Shown here: one piece after another, positions 8,448 through 17,021 of the stretch
Layout of the letters: each line of letters opens with the position of its first letter
How positions within the stretch are numbered: position 1 is the first letter of the stretch
Assembly (NCBI RefSeq): GCF_001295975.1
Contig: NZ_LJHU01000057.1
Coordinates: 1 to 52,734, forward strand
DNA length: 52,734 bases
From: Brevundimonas sp. AAP58
GTDB taxonomy: Bacteria > Pseudomonadota > Alphaproteobacteria > Caulobacterales > Caulobacteraceae
Direction of reading: 5' to 3'
Notes under the pieces: model-generated
Seen by the model: only the letters and a program-made list of their open reading frames with translations
What the model was told of the DNA's origin: nothing
Databases searched by the model: none
Translations under genes and position numbers: made by a program

Positions 8448-9313
8448 GCGACTTCTCCCGATGCGGCGTGCCAGGGCACGACCGTCTGGCTCTGTTCGCC
8501 CAATCCCTGAATGCCCAGACGGATGACGTCGCCGGGCTTGAGGTAGAAGGGCTGCGGTTTCTGGCCCAGGCCGACGCCGGGCGGTGTGCCAGTGGTGATC
8601 AGGTCGCCGGGTTCGAGCGTCATGAACTGGCTGACGTATGAGACGATCTCGGCCACGCCGAAGATCATCGTCCGCGTATTCCCGGTCTGCATCCGCTTGC
8701 CGTTCAGGTCCAGCCACATATCCAGGTTCTGGACGTCATCGACGTCGTCGGCCGTGACCAACCAGGGGCCGACCGGGCCAAAGGTGTCGCAACCCTTGCC
8801 CTTGTCCCAGGTCCCACCGCGCTCGGTCTGGAAGGCGCGCTCGGACACGTCGTTGACCAGCACATAGCCGGCGACGTGATCGAGAGCATCGGCCTCGTCG
8901 ACATAGGAGGCGGGCTTGCCGATGACGATGCCCAACTCGACTTCCCAGTCGGTCTTCTCTGATCCGCGCGGGATCATCACGTCGTCGTTTGGCCCATTCA
9001 GGCAGCTGATGGCCTTCATGAAGACCACCGGCTCGGCCGGGATCGGCAGGTTCGATTCGGCCGCGTGGTCGGCGAAGTTCAGTCCGATGGCGATGAATTT
9101 CCGGCTGCCCTTCAGCGGAAGTCCATAGCGGGGCGAACCCTCGACCACGGGCAGGGCGGTCGGATCAATCGCCTTCAGTCGGGCGAGACCCTCGCCATGC
9201 AACAGGTCCGGCGTGATGTCAGCGACGTGACCCGACAGGTCACGGATAGTCCCGTCTGCGTCCAGCAGGCCCGGTTTCTCTGCGCCCTTGGGACCGTATC
9301 TCAGCAATTTCAT
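8444..9313 (-). CDS. FAH-family hydrolase, probable 2,4-diketo-3-deoxy-L-rhamnonate hydrolase (LRA6)
   Basis: This 289-residue protein has the fumarylacetoacetate hydrolase C-terminal fold. Visible family features are IGLNFADHAAE, the metal-ligand segment DWEVELGIVIG, VNDVSER, KGCDTFGPVGPWL and the closing ITTGTPPGVG. It would cleave 2,4-diketo-3-deoxy-L-rhamnonate into pyruvate and L-lactate. It starts 15 bp after the dehydratase stop and its own stop overlaps the start of the SDR gene. Other FAH enzymes act on similar diketo acids, so the substrate rests on the operon. Confidence 0.85.
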   Translation of the reverse strand: MKLLRYGPKGAEKPGLLDADGTIRDLSGHVADITPDLLHGEGLARLKAIDPTALPVVEGSPRYGLPLKGSRKFIAIGLNFADHAAESNLPIPAEPVVFMKAISCLNGPNDDVMIPRGSEKTDWEVELGIVIGKPASYVDEADALDHVAGYVLVNDVSERAFQTERGGTWDKGKGCDTFGPVGPWLVTADDVDDVQNLDMWLDLNGKRMQTGNTRTMIFGVAEIVSYVSQFMTLEPGDLITTGTPPGVGLGQKPQPFYLKPGDVIRLGIQGLGEQSQTVVPWHAASGEVA

Positions 9314-9328
9314 GGACGGGTCCGGTCG

Positions 9329-10507
9329 TCAGTTGGGGTAGGGCCGATGGAGCGGAATGTCGGGGTTGAGCGCGACGCCGAAGCCCGGCGTGTCGGGCAC
9401 CTTGAGCCGGCCGTTCACCGGCACGGGCTCTCCGGTCAGCAGGGGCTGGAACATCGGCACGACTTCGTCGGCCTTGGGCGCCATCATCAGGAACTCTGCG
9501 AACGGGCTGTTATGGCGCGTCACCACGAAGTGATAGCTGTAGACGCTTGAGCCGTGCGGGATGACCATCACGCCGCGCGCATCGGCCAAGGCCGAGATCT
9601 TGATCAGCTCGGTCATGCCGCCGCACCAGCCGACGTCTGGCTGGATGATGTCGCAGCAGTCCATCTCCAGCAGCATGCGAAAGCCCCAGCGCGTGGCCTC
9701 ATGCTCGCCGGTGGTCACAAGCATGCCCTTGGGCGCATTGACCTTCAGGTCGCGATAGCCCCAGTAGTCGTCGGGGCTCAGCGCCTCCTCGATCCATTTC
9801 AGGCCGTGCGCGTGAGCCATGTGCGCCAGGCGGGTAGCGTAGTTCAGGTCCAGCGACATCCAGCAGTCGAACATCAGCCAGAAATCCTCGCCGACGCGCT
9901 CGCGCATCGTGGCCAGTTCCTCGATGTTCTTGCGAAGCCCGTCCTCGCCCTCGGCCGGCCCGTAGTGCAGGGGCATCTTGCCGCCGATGAAGCCCATCTG
10001 CTTGGCCAGGTCCGGCCGCGCGCCGGTGGCGTAGAAGGTCAGCTCGTCGCGGACCGCGCCGCCAAGCATGTGATGGACCGGCTCACCGCGCAGCTTGCCC
10101 AATAGATCCCAAAGGGCGAGATCGACGCCGCTGAGGGCGTTCACCACCAGGCCTTTGCGGCCATAGTACTGGGTCGAGAAATACATCTGGTCCCAGATCT
10201 TCTCGATCTCGGTCGGGGAACGTCCGACCAGGAAGCGCGACAGGTGCTTCTCGACGATGTAGGCCGCCGGTTCGCCGCCGGTGGTGACCGCGAAGCCGAC
10301 CGTTCCGTCGGCCGCCTCGATCTCCACGACCAAGGTGCCCAACACATTGATGCCGAAGCTCTGGCGGCTCTGACGATACTCGGGATAGCGCGACATCGGC
10401 GTGGCGATGTGGTCGTCGATCCAGTGCCCCTCGCCCTGGTCATGGTAGTCGGCGCCTCCGCCCCGAACGACGAAGGCCCGCACCTGACGGATTACGGGGA
10501 AAGCCAT
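9329..10507 (-). CDS. rhmD: L-rhamnonate dehydratase
   Basis: This 392-residue enolase-superfamily enzyme matches the rhamnonate dehydratase subgroup. The N-terminus carries [10 protein letters not shown] and the [22 protein letters not shown] substrate loop. The barrel shows metal-ligand positions in [16 protein letters not shown] and TGEHE, then QPDVGWCGG and the late general-base His in IPHGSS. It dehydrates L-rhamnonate to 2-keto-3-deoxy-L-rhamnonate. The ATG at 10507 is chosen because a longer TTG-initiated frame would run through the operator at 10526. It is the first gene of the minus-strand rhamnose operon. Confidence 0.92.
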   Translation of the reverse strand: MAFPVIRQVRAFVVRGGGADYHDQGEGHWIDDHIATPMSRYPEYRQSRQSFGINVLGTLVVEIEAADGTVGFAVTTGGEPAAYIVEKHLSRFLVGRSPTEIEKIWDQMYFSTQYYGRKGLVVNALSGVDLALWDLLGKLRGEPVHHMLGGAVRDELTFYATGARPDLAKQMGFIGGKMPLHYGPAEGEDGLRKNIEELATMRERVGEDFWLMFDCWMSLDLNYATRLAHMAHAHGLKWIEEALSPDDYWGYRDLKVNAPKGMLVTTGEHEATRWGFRMLLEMDCCDIIQPDVGWCGGMTELIKISALADARGVMVIPHGSSVYSYHFVVTRHNSPFAEFLMMAPKADEVVPMFQPLLTGEPVPVNGRLKVPDTPGFGVALNPDIPLHRPYPN

Positions 10508-10525
10508 TGCGATCTCGTCTCCAGA

Positions 10526-10542
10526 TATCAATATATGAGATA
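10526..10542. promoter_or_regulatory. Operator candidate at the rhmD promoter
   Basis: TATCAATATATGAGATA is an AT-rich imperfect palindrome (TCA-N5-TGA core, outer TAT/ATA) 18 bp upstream of the rhmD start. It matches the site at 10621 at 15 of 17 positions. The pair flanks the divergent promoter region of the two rhamnose operons, as expected for sites of the adjacent IclR regulator. Confidence 0.65.
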
Positions 10543-10620
10543 GCGGCGAAGGGGCGCACAAGGGTGCGCGCGGCTGGGATGCAGGCAACCCCGACTCCCT
10601 CCCGAGCCTCTTGCCTGTCG

Positions 10621-10637
10621 TATCAATATTTGAAATA
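10621..10637. promoter_or_regulatory. Operator candidate at the iclR promoter
   Basis: TATCAATATTTGAAATA lies 12 bp before the ATG of the IclR gene. It is the second copy of the divergent-region palindrome, with the same TCA-N5-TGA core. Its position would allow autoregulation. Confidence 0.65.
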
Positions 10638-10649
10638 AGAAGCTACGAG

Positions 10650-11501
10650 ATGAGACAATCAACGTCAACACGCAGTCAGGGGGTCGAGACGCGGGAGATC
10701 ACGAAGTCGTCGAGCAGCCAGACCCTCCTTCGCGGCCTCGACGTGATCGAGGCCGCGGCCGATGGCACGATCAGTCTGACGGACCTCGCTACGGCTGTCG
10801 GCCTGAACCGAAGCACGACGCATCGACTGGCGTCCGCTCTGGTCGATCGGCAGTACCTTAACTTTCTCCCGCGCGACGGCTACACGCTGGGGCCGAAATT
10901 GCTCGAACTTGGCTTCAAGGCGCAGCAGCAGAAGGACCTGCCTCGGGTCGCCCGTCCTCACCTGGAGGCTCTCGCAGCAGCCACGGAAGATACGATCCAT
11001 CTGGGCGTCATGGACAATGGTCGTGCGCTCTATCTGGACAAGATTCCGGGCCGTCGCCGGATCGAGATCAGTTCCCGTGTCGGTGAGCGACAGCCGCTGC
11101 GATCCACCGGCCTCGGCAAGGCACTGCTGCTGGATGAGACCGAAGCGCGCTGGCTTGAGATGTTCGACGCCGAAGAACAGCATGCGCCGAGTTCGTTGGG
11201 CCGTGAGGTATGGCTTGAGCGGATGCGGGGCTATGCGTCCGCTGGCCACGCTTTCGACCTCGAGGAGAACGAGGACCGCATACGTTGCGTGGCGGCTCCA
11301 ATCCGCGATGCCGGGGGGCGAGTCGTCGGAGCCATCAGCCTCTCCAGCGCGGCGCAGTACATGGACGACAGTCGCATGTCGTCCCTACCGGAGCAGGTGC
11401 GGGCGACCGCCGAGGCAATCAGCCGGGAACTGGGCTGGCGCGAGGACGCGGCCCCGTCGGTTGCCCCACCGCCCAAACCGAAACGTTCGCCTCGAACTTA
11501 G
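10650..11501 (+). CDS. IclR-family transcriptional regulator of the rhamnose locus
   Basis: This 283-residue protein has an N-terminal winged helix-turn-helix (about 28-85, with LTDLATAVGLNRSTTHRLASAL as the recognition region) and a C-terminal IclR effector domain (KIPGRRRIEISSRVGERQPL, TGLGKALL, DLEENEDRIRCVAAPI). The longer TTG-initiated frame from 10611 would overlap an operator, so the ATG at 10650 is preferred. The rhamnose dehydrogenase gene follows after 14 bp, so the regulator is first in its own operon, divergent from rhmD. Its effector is probably a rhamnose pathway intermediate. It is the only one-component regulator in the locus. Confidence 0.88.
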   Translation: MRQSTSTRSQGVETREITKSSSSQTLLRGLDVIEAAADGTISLTDLATAVGLNRSTTHRLASALVDRQYLNFLPRDGYTLGPKLLELGFKAQQQKDLPRVARPHLEALAAATEDTIHLGVMDNGRALYLDKIPGRRRIEISSRVGERQPLRSTGLGKALLLDETEARWLEMFDAEEQHAPSSLGREVWLERMRGYASAGHAFDLEENEDRIRCVAAPIRDAGGRVVGAISLSSAAQYMDDSRMSSLPEQVRATAEAISRELGWREDAAPSVAPPPKPKRSPRT

Positions 11502-11515
11502 ACGACGGAGTCGCC

Positions 11516-12277
11516 ATGCTGCTGGAAGGCAAGACTGTTCTGATCACGGGAGCTTCCGGCGGCATCGGCCGCGCTGCGGCTATCGGCTGCGCGCGACACG
11601 GCGCGGATGTGGCGATCAACTATCTCAATGACGAAGCTGGCGCGGCGAGCGCGGTTCGCGAGATCGAGGCGATGGGTCGTCGCGCCATCGCGGTTCGCGG
11701 CGATGTGGCTGATCCGGATGCGGCTCCACGGTTCATCAGCGCGGCGGTCGAGGCCTTTGGCCGTGTGGATGTGTTCGTCAGCAACGCCGGCATCTGCCCG
11801 TTTCACAGCTTCCTCGATATGCCGCGGGACGTGCTGGAGCGGACCCTTCGGGTAAACCTTCACGGCGCCTGGTACATGACCCAGGCGGCGGCGAACCAGA
11901 TGGTGGCGCAGGGCGACGGCGGAGCCATTATCGCCGTCAGTTCGATCAGCGCGCTCGTCGGAGGCGGCATGCAGACCCACTACACGCCGACCAAGGCCGG
12001 CGTTCAGTCCCTGATGCAGTCGTGCGCCATCGCCCTGGGTCCCAAGGGGATCCGTTGCAACTCGGTCCTGCCTGGCACCATCGAGACCGACATCAACCGC
12101 GAGGACCTCGCCGAGCCGACGAAGAGGGCCTACATGGCTGGCCGCGTCCCCCTCGGCCGCCTCGGCGCGCCGGAAGACCTCGCCGGTCCTATCGTCTTTC
12201 TTGCCTCCGACCTGGCGGCCTACGTCACCGGAGCCGCACTGCTCGTCGACGGCGGCATGTTCGTGAACCTCCAATGA
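11516..12277 (+). CDS. L-rhamnose 1-dehydrogenase (LRA1-type SDR)
   Basis: This 253-residue SDR has TGASGGIG (11-18), SS142-143 and YTPTK with Tyr156 and Lys160. Long stretches follow the pattern I recall for characterised L-rhamnose dehydrogenases: NAGICPFHSFLDMPR, AIIAVSSISALVGG, MQTHYTPTKAG, SLMQSCAIALGP and the C-terminus LLVDGGMFVNLQ. It oxidises L-rhamnose to L-rhamnono-lactone with NAD(P)+. A GGAG motif sits just before the ATG at 11516. It follows iclR by 14 bp, and its stop overlaps the mutarotase start in an ATGA. Confidence 0.93.
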   Translation: MLLEGKTVLITGASGGIGRAAAIGCARHGADVAINYLNDEAGAASAVREIEAMGRRAIAVRGDVADPDAAPRFISAAVEAFGRVDVFVSNAGICPFHSFLDMPRDVLERTLRVNLHGAWYMTQAAANQMVAQGDGGAIIAVSSISALVGGGMQTHYTPTKAGVQSLMQSCAIALGPKGIRCNSVLPGTIETDINREDLAEPTKRAYMAGRVPLGRLGAPEDLAGPIVFLASDLAAYVTGAALLVDGGMFVNLQ

Positions 12278-12633
12278 GCCTGGCAGCGGAGGAGACCGTC
12301 GCCTTTCGCATGACCCTCGATCCGGGGCAGGCGGAGGCCTATCGCCAAAGGCACGACGACATCTGGCCGGAACTGACGCAGGCACTGATCACGGCGGGAG
12401 TGATCGACTACCGGATATGGCTCGATCCGCAGAGCCACCATCTGTTCGCGGTCCTGCGCCGCAGGGTCGATCACACCCTGGATCAGCTGCCGGACACGGA
12501 GCTGATGCGGCGATGGTGGGCGATGATGGCCGACATCATGCAGACTCATCCCGATAATGTGCCGGTTCAGGTCGACCTGATGCCGATTTTTCATCTGGAG
12601 GCACCAGCGCGGCCCGGCTCAGGGGACGCCTAG
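12274..12633 (+). CDS. rhaM: L-rhamnose mutarotase
   Basis: This 119-residue alpha/beta-barrel protein belongs to the RhaM/YiiL family. It contains FRMTLDPGQAEAYRQRHDDIWPEL (Tyr23 and His27 at the family's active positions), DYRIWLD with Tyr46, and the WWAMMADIM tryptophan pair at 81-82. It interconverts the anomers of L-rhamnose so that the dehydrogenase is supplied with its preferred form. The ATG overlaps the dehydrogenase stop (ATGA), which sets the start. The C-terminal ten residues beyond IFHLEA are extra and probably disordered. Confidence 0.93.
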   Translation: MSLAAEETVAFRMTLDPGQAEAYRQRHDDIWPELTQALITAGVIDYRIWLDPQSHHLFAVLRRRVDHTLDQLPDTELMRRWWAMMADIMQTHPDNVPVQVDLMPIFHLEAPARPGSGDA

Positions 12634-12647
12634 AGATCCAAGCGACG

Positions 12648-13463
12648 CTAACGCACAGAAAAGACGCGAAAGTCGGAAATCCGCAAGCGATTGGCGGTCG
12701 TCCGGATGGCGAACCAGCCCCGCGTGTAGGGCGCGGGGTCGTTCAGTTCGAACACTCGAACGCCGTCTCGCCAGTATTCGATGCGTTGGTCGGCGGCGAC
12801 CAGCTGGATGGTCTGCCGCGCGTTGGGCCGCAACATGTGCATCGGATCGGAAATGTCGTGCTCAGGCAGAATAGGCCGATTGGCGGCTTCGCCCACGTAG
12901 CGACGCATCCGGGTCGTCGTGTTCCGATTACCTCCCTGACCGACGTAGTAGGCCAGCAGATCGTCGTAATCAGCGAAAGCGCCGCTGCGTTCTCTCGGAG
13001 GAATACCGGCGGGGGCGCCAGGATCCGTCGCCATCCAGAAGCAGTTCAGGTCGCTGACGTGATCGTTCGGGCCGCCTTCGGAAACCGCGACGGCATCGTA
13101 CTGGATCATGACGGGACCTCGAAGTTCCTCGCGGAACCAGACGCTACAGCCACCGGCCGTATCGATCTCCAGGATCCCGCCGTCGACAGTCACGGCACCC
13201 TCGCGCTCAAGCTCAATCCGCCATTGGCCTGGCCCCGCCCGAAATGAGTCGGAGTAAAGTTGGGGACCGACAAGCTCCCTGCGGTCGCTCGCCAAATTCT
13301 GCGCGCAGGCGCCCAACGAGAAGGCCGCCGCGGCTCCCAAGCCGATGGCCCGACGCCGCGTGGGCGCGATGCCGGTGGACGGGGCCGCAGTCCGGCCGTC
13401 GGGCCCGATCTGTGTGGGTTGATCAAGGTCGACTGCGCCGAGGTCGAACAGGCGGTAGGTCAT
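12648..13463 (-). CDS. Tat/lipoprotein-type secreted protein, DUF6250-like jelly roll
   Basis: This 271-residue protein faces the mutarotase gene convergently (14 bp gap) and the TonB receptor divergently. A GAGGGA motif precedes the ATG at 13463. About 35 hydrophilic residues come before a twin-arginine stretch TRRRAIGLGAAAAF and a lipobox-like LGAC, so export as an anchored lipoprotein is likely, with an unusually long leader. The rest is beta-rich with many aromatics (SVWFREELRGPVMIQYD, DLNCFWMATDP, RISDFRVF) and resembles the DUF6250 concanavalin-like domain often found in glycan loci. I know no catalytic motif for it; it could bind or cleave the polysaccharide. The family name is from memory. 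Confidence 0.6.
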   Translation of the reverse strand: MTYRLFDLGAVDLDQPTQIGPDGRTAAPSTGIAPTRRRAIGLGAAAAFSLGACAQNLASDRRELVGPQLYSDSFRAGPGQWRIELEREGAVTVDGGILEIDTAGGCSVWFREELRGPVMIQYDAVAVSEGGPNDHVSDLNCFWMATDPGAPAGIPPRERSGAFADYDDLLAYYVGQGGNRNTTTRMRRYVGEAANRPILPEHDISDPMHMLRPNARQTIQLVAADQRIEYWRDGVRVFELNDPAPYTRGWFAIRTTANRLRISDFRVFSVR

Positions 13464-13857
13464 CTCGCATCCCTCAGGTCTTGGTTTGTTGGTTGGCCGT
13501 GACGGTCTGGCAGGGCGGACGGCGGATTTGGCCCCATTTCGAGTTCCATCCCTCTTGCCAGTGTCGGCGTTGCTGACAACAGCGTTCCCCGGCTCTGGCC
13601 GTTTCCGCAGCGGCGGGAAATCGGCTCCCGCGCGCCATCTTCGCCGCCGACGATGCGCTCTTCCATCGGATTGCACTCAATAGATCGTGTCATAGAGTGC
13701 ATTGACATATCATTATATGATACTACGGTCAGCTACGTCGATGATGATTTGAGCTGCGTGCCAAGTCGGAGGCGACAAGGGAGGGCATCACCCCAACCGT
13801 CCTGGAAGAGGCGGATCGGCGGTGTCCGTGGAAACGTGGACTGCAAAGGGGGCAGCC
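13464..13857. other. Divergent intergenic region before the TonB receptor
   Basis: This 394-bp gap separates the DUF6250-like gene (minus) and the TonB receptor (plus). The first ~200 bp are GC-rich with no gene I would support. From about 13680 it turns AT-rich and contains a TTGACA hexamer (13702-13707) and the palindrome described separately. The receptor start region near 13849 has a strong GGGGG ribosome-binding site. Confidence 0.5.
13708..13724. promoter_or_regulatory. Operator candidate upstream of the TonB receptor
   Basis: TATCATTATATGATACT contains the perfect arms TATCAT/ATGATA and the TCA-N5-TGA core. It matches the site at 10526 at 13 of 17 positions. It begins directly after a TTGACA hexamer, a suitable place to block or activate the promoter. 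It links glycan uptake to the IclR regulon by inference. Confidence 0.55.
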
Positions 13858-16800
13858 TTGTCACACTCGAACTCTATCCGTCGCCGGGCGATGAGCGCCG
13901 CTTCAGTGATGGTGATCAGCGCGCTCGGAGTGGGCGTCGCTGGAGCCGCCTCGGCTCAATCGGGCCAATCTTCGCAAGACAGTCAGGCCTCGACGGTCGA
14001 CGAGGTCGTTGTGATCGGCATTCGCGGGGCGTTGGATGACGCCATCCGGACGAAGCGGAACCGCGACACGATCGGGGAAGGGATTTCGTCGGACGATATC
14101 GGTTCGCTGCCGGCCCTGGACATCGCCGAGGCGCTGCAGGTCGTTCCCGGCGTCCAGGTCAACCGCGAAAACAATGACGGTGCCTTCCGCTACGGGGAGA
14201 TCAGCCTGCGCGGCCTGCCGGGCGCGTTCACGAACACCACCGCCAATGGTCAGAGCTTCGCATCGCCATCGGGCAGCGTCACCCCGGCCGAAGGGGTCCC
14301 GAACGCCTTTGGCGCGTTTCCGTCGAGCGTTTTCGATGGCGTCTGGGTGAACAAGTCCGCTCGCGCTGATCTTGTCGAAGGCGGCATCGCCGGGACCGTT
14401 GACCAGCGACTTGCAGAGGCGCTTTCGAAGCCGGATGGGCAGCTGACCGTTCGCGTCGGCGCCCAGTACGAAGAACTTCCCGACGCCTATGTGGGCAACT
14501 TCTTCGCCGCCGGCACCAAGCACTTGATCGAGGACCGCTTGGCGGTGACCTTCAGGCTCGCGCACGAGGGCGAACATTTCCGTCGAGACGGCATCAACTT
14601 CACGAACTACACGCCCCTCAACACTGACGGCACCAGAAACCGGGGCGGGTTCTACGACCCAAGCGGCCAGACGTTGGCCCAGTGGCGGACGGCGAACGGC
14701 ATCGCGGCAGACGAGACGGTGCTGTATCCCAGCAACTTCCGCCAGTATTCCGAGACTCGCGAAGGCTCCCGGACGGCGTTCGTCGGGGGGGTGGAATATC
14801 AGGCGACCCCGGAGCTCAAGCTCGCCGCCAACTATCTCTATTCGTACCGAGAGCTGGACCTGTCAGCGGAATGGCTGCTTCCAAGTCCGGCAGGAATAAC
14901 GACCAGCATAACGCCGACGTCGACGCCTTTTGCTGGCTTTACCGACAACAACGGCCGGACAGTCTGGATTGTCCCTGGGTATGATTATCTGGACATCACC
15001 TATGCGCAGAGTTCGCGTGGGGGATTCAATACGCAAGAATCGGAAGGCCTTTTCCTCAGCGCTGAATACGAGTCGGATCTTTGGAAGATTGATGGCTCAA
15101 TTGCAGCCTCTGAAGCAGAGTTTATCCGGCTGAGCACCAACTATCAGGCGCAGTATTTGGCGAGGGCCTCTAACGGGCACCTGAATAACAATGGGACATC
15201 CGGCTCGATCAACTCGGGTGCTGGGGATATCAGTCGCTATCTGTTTACGCTAAACCTGAACCCGGCTGTTACGACGACCGGCGCGAACATGGATCTGGTC
15301 TTCCCACGGACAGACAATCCGACGCTGAATCAGATCACTGTGACCGACGCTAACGGTAATCAAAGCCGTTTCACGTCGGCCGGGAACGAGGTGTTCCGCG
15401 ATCGCTCTGACTATGCCGTGAACCTGAACTTTGAGCGCGAGCTGGACTTTGGGTTCTTGAGGAGCGTCAAGTTCGGTGCCCGCCAGAACTGGCAGAATGT
15501 CGAGTCCTGGATCCTGAACCACTCGATCGCCGGCATGGATACGACGGGCATTTCCAACGCACTGTTCCGCCCCGGGACTACCGACTTCTTCGGTCGGCGC
15601 ACGCCCGCCGGTGCCTTCCTCAGTGGCGAATGGCAGTTCCTCGATATTGCAGAGACCGAAGCGGTCCTCCGGCGAGGGGGGATCAGCAACCCCAACAACT
15701 ATCCAGTTTCGCCGTTCAACGGTGCCATTTACCAGCAGACCGCCACCGGCAGTCTGGTGGGGGCCGATAGGGTCGCTTCGACAGACACCACCATCACGGC
15801 CTTGTATGCCATGACCAACTTCGAAGGGAACCTGTTCGGTTTCGACATTTCCGGCAACTCGGGCGTTCGGTATGTCAGGACGGAGTTGGAGGGTGAGGGC
15901 TTCAGCCTGATCAACGGCGTCGCCACGCCGACCAGCGCAAGCAAATCCTACGAAAACATTCTGCCTGCAGTAAACGTGTCGATCGAGTTGACCCCCGATC
16001 TCTATCTGCGGTTCGCCTATTCGGAGGGTATGAACAGGCCGAACCCGGCCGGATTCACACCGTCGGCGTCTATCGTCGAAAGTCCGGGGGTGGGAGGAGC
16101 GCCCGGTCAGGTCAACGTCGGGCTCCCGAGCCTGAATGTGGAGGCCTACACCTCCGAGAACTTTGATGTTTCGCTCGAGTGGTACAATCGGCGCGGAAGT
16201 CTTTTCTCGATCGCCGCCTTCACCAAGGCGGTCGAGGGCTTCATCGCCCAGCGCGTGGTCTGCCCACAGGACGGCGGGGGCCTGGGCTTCGGCACCCTGA
16301 CGTTAACGGATGTGGGCGGGGGCGTCTCGGAATGCACCATTGATGCCGATGGCCGGGACATCCTCATCAGAGAGACATACAACTTCGACTCAACCATCGA
16401 CATCGAAGGTCTTGAGATCGCTGTTCAGCAAAACCTGAGCTTCCTGGACAATCCTTTCCTCGCTGGCTTCGGGGTCCAAGCCAGCGCGTCGTTCCTTGGT
16501 TTCAGTGGTGAGGACTCGGCTGGCAACCCTGCACGGGTCCAGCAGATTTCTGACCAGTCCTACAACGTCGCGGCCTATTGGGAGAACGATAAGTTCAGCG
16601 CACGCCTCGCCTATAACTGGCGCTCGGATTACTTCCTTCAGGGCGGGCTGACCATCACAGGGGCCGAGGCGCGGCAGGTCGCGCCTCGCGGACAGTTGGA
16701 CTTCATCGCGCGATACAACGTCACCGATGACATCATCATTACTGGCCGGGCGTTCAATATCCTCGATGTGATCTACGAGGAGTATCAGTCCGGAAATGAG

Positions 16801-16866
16801 CAAATGGTCCGTCAAACTGCCTACGATGGACGTACGTTCGCGGTAGACCTCACCTACAAGTTCTGA
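13858..16866 (+). CDS. TonB-dependent outer-membrane receptor (glycan transporter)
   Basis: This ~1002-residue protein has a signal peptide ending near GAASAQ and a TonB-box-like STVDEVVVIGIRGA. The plug domain includes IGSLPALDIAEALQVVPGVQ and EISLRGLPG. A long beta-barrel finishes with the DGRTFAVDLTYKF end and a terminal Phe. Start: a TTG at 13858 lies just behind AAAGGGGGCAGCC and gives a clean signal peptide; an in-frame GTG at 13822 would add 12 residues. It resembles the oligosaccharide TonB receptors of Caulobacterales and sphingomonads. In this locus it should bring lyase-released, probably sulfated, rhamnose-uronic acid oligosaccharides into the periplasm. A strong terminator follows, so it is likely a single-gene transcript. 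Confidence 0.92.
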   Translation: MSHSNSIRRRAMSAASVMVISALGVGVAGAASAQSGQSSQDSQASTVDEVVVIGIRGALDDAIRTKRNRDTIGEGISSDDIGSLPALDIAEALQVVPGVQVNRENNDGAFRYGEISLRGLPGAFTNTTANGQSFASPSGSVTPAEGVPNAFGAFPSSVFDGVWVNKSARADLVEGGIAGTVDQRLAEALSKPDGQLTVRVGAQYEELPDAYVGNFFAAGTKHLIEDRLAVTFRLAHEGEHFRRDGINFTNYTPLNTDGTRNRGGFYDPSGQTLAQWRTANGIAADETVLYPSNFRQYSETREGSRTAFVGGVEYQATPELKLAANYLYSYRELDLSAEWLLPSPAGITTSITPTSTPFAGFTDNNGRTVWIVPGYDYLDITYAQSSRGGFNTQESEGLFLSAEYESDLWKIDGSIAASEAEFIRLSTNYQAQYLARASNGHLNNNGTSGSINSGAGDISRYLFTLNLNPAVTTTGANMDLVFPRTDNPTLNQITVTDANGNQSRFTSAGNEVFRDRSDYAVNLNFERELDFGFLRSVKFGARQNWQNVESWILNHSIAGMDTTGISNALFRPGTTDFFGRRTPAGAFLSGEWQFLDIAETEAVLRRGGISNPNNYPVSPFNGAIYQQTATGSLVGADRVASTDTTITALYAMTNFEGNLFGFDISGNSGVRYVRTELEGEGFSLINGVATPTSASKSYENILPAVNVSIELTPDLYLRFAYSEGMNRPNPAGFTPSASIVESPGVGGAPGQVNVGLPSLNVEAYTSENFDVSLEWYNRRGSLFSIAAFTKAVEGFIAQRVVCPQDGGGLGFGTLTLTDVGGGVSECTIDADGRDILIRETYNFDSTIDIEGLEIAVQQNLSFLDNPFLAGFGVQASASFLGFSGEDSAGNPARVQQISDQSYNVAAYWENDKFSARLAYNWRSDYFLQGGLTITGAEARQVAPRGQLDFIARYNVTDDIIITGRAFNILDVIYEEYQSGNEQMVRQTAYDGRTFAVDLTYKF

Positions 16867-16880
16867 TTACCTCCTGAACC

Positions 16881-16921
16881 TGAGGGCGAAACTGAAAAAT
16901 GCTTCGCCCTCATTTTTCTTT
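16881..16921 (+). terminator. Rho-independent terminator after the TonB receptor
   Basis: TGAGGGCGAA (16881-16890) pairs perfectly with TTCGCCCTCA (16903-16912) across a 12-nt loop, followed by TTTTTCTTT. This is a textbook hairpin plus T-run, 14 bp after the stop. Confidence 0.93.
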
Positions 16922-17021
16922 GGCTGAATCTGGCTTCATCTGAGCCAACGATTATTGCTGTATTTGCTGCGAGTGGTGAACCGATCAACTGCTCAGCCAG
17001 CTGGATGTAGAGCGAGGCCCT

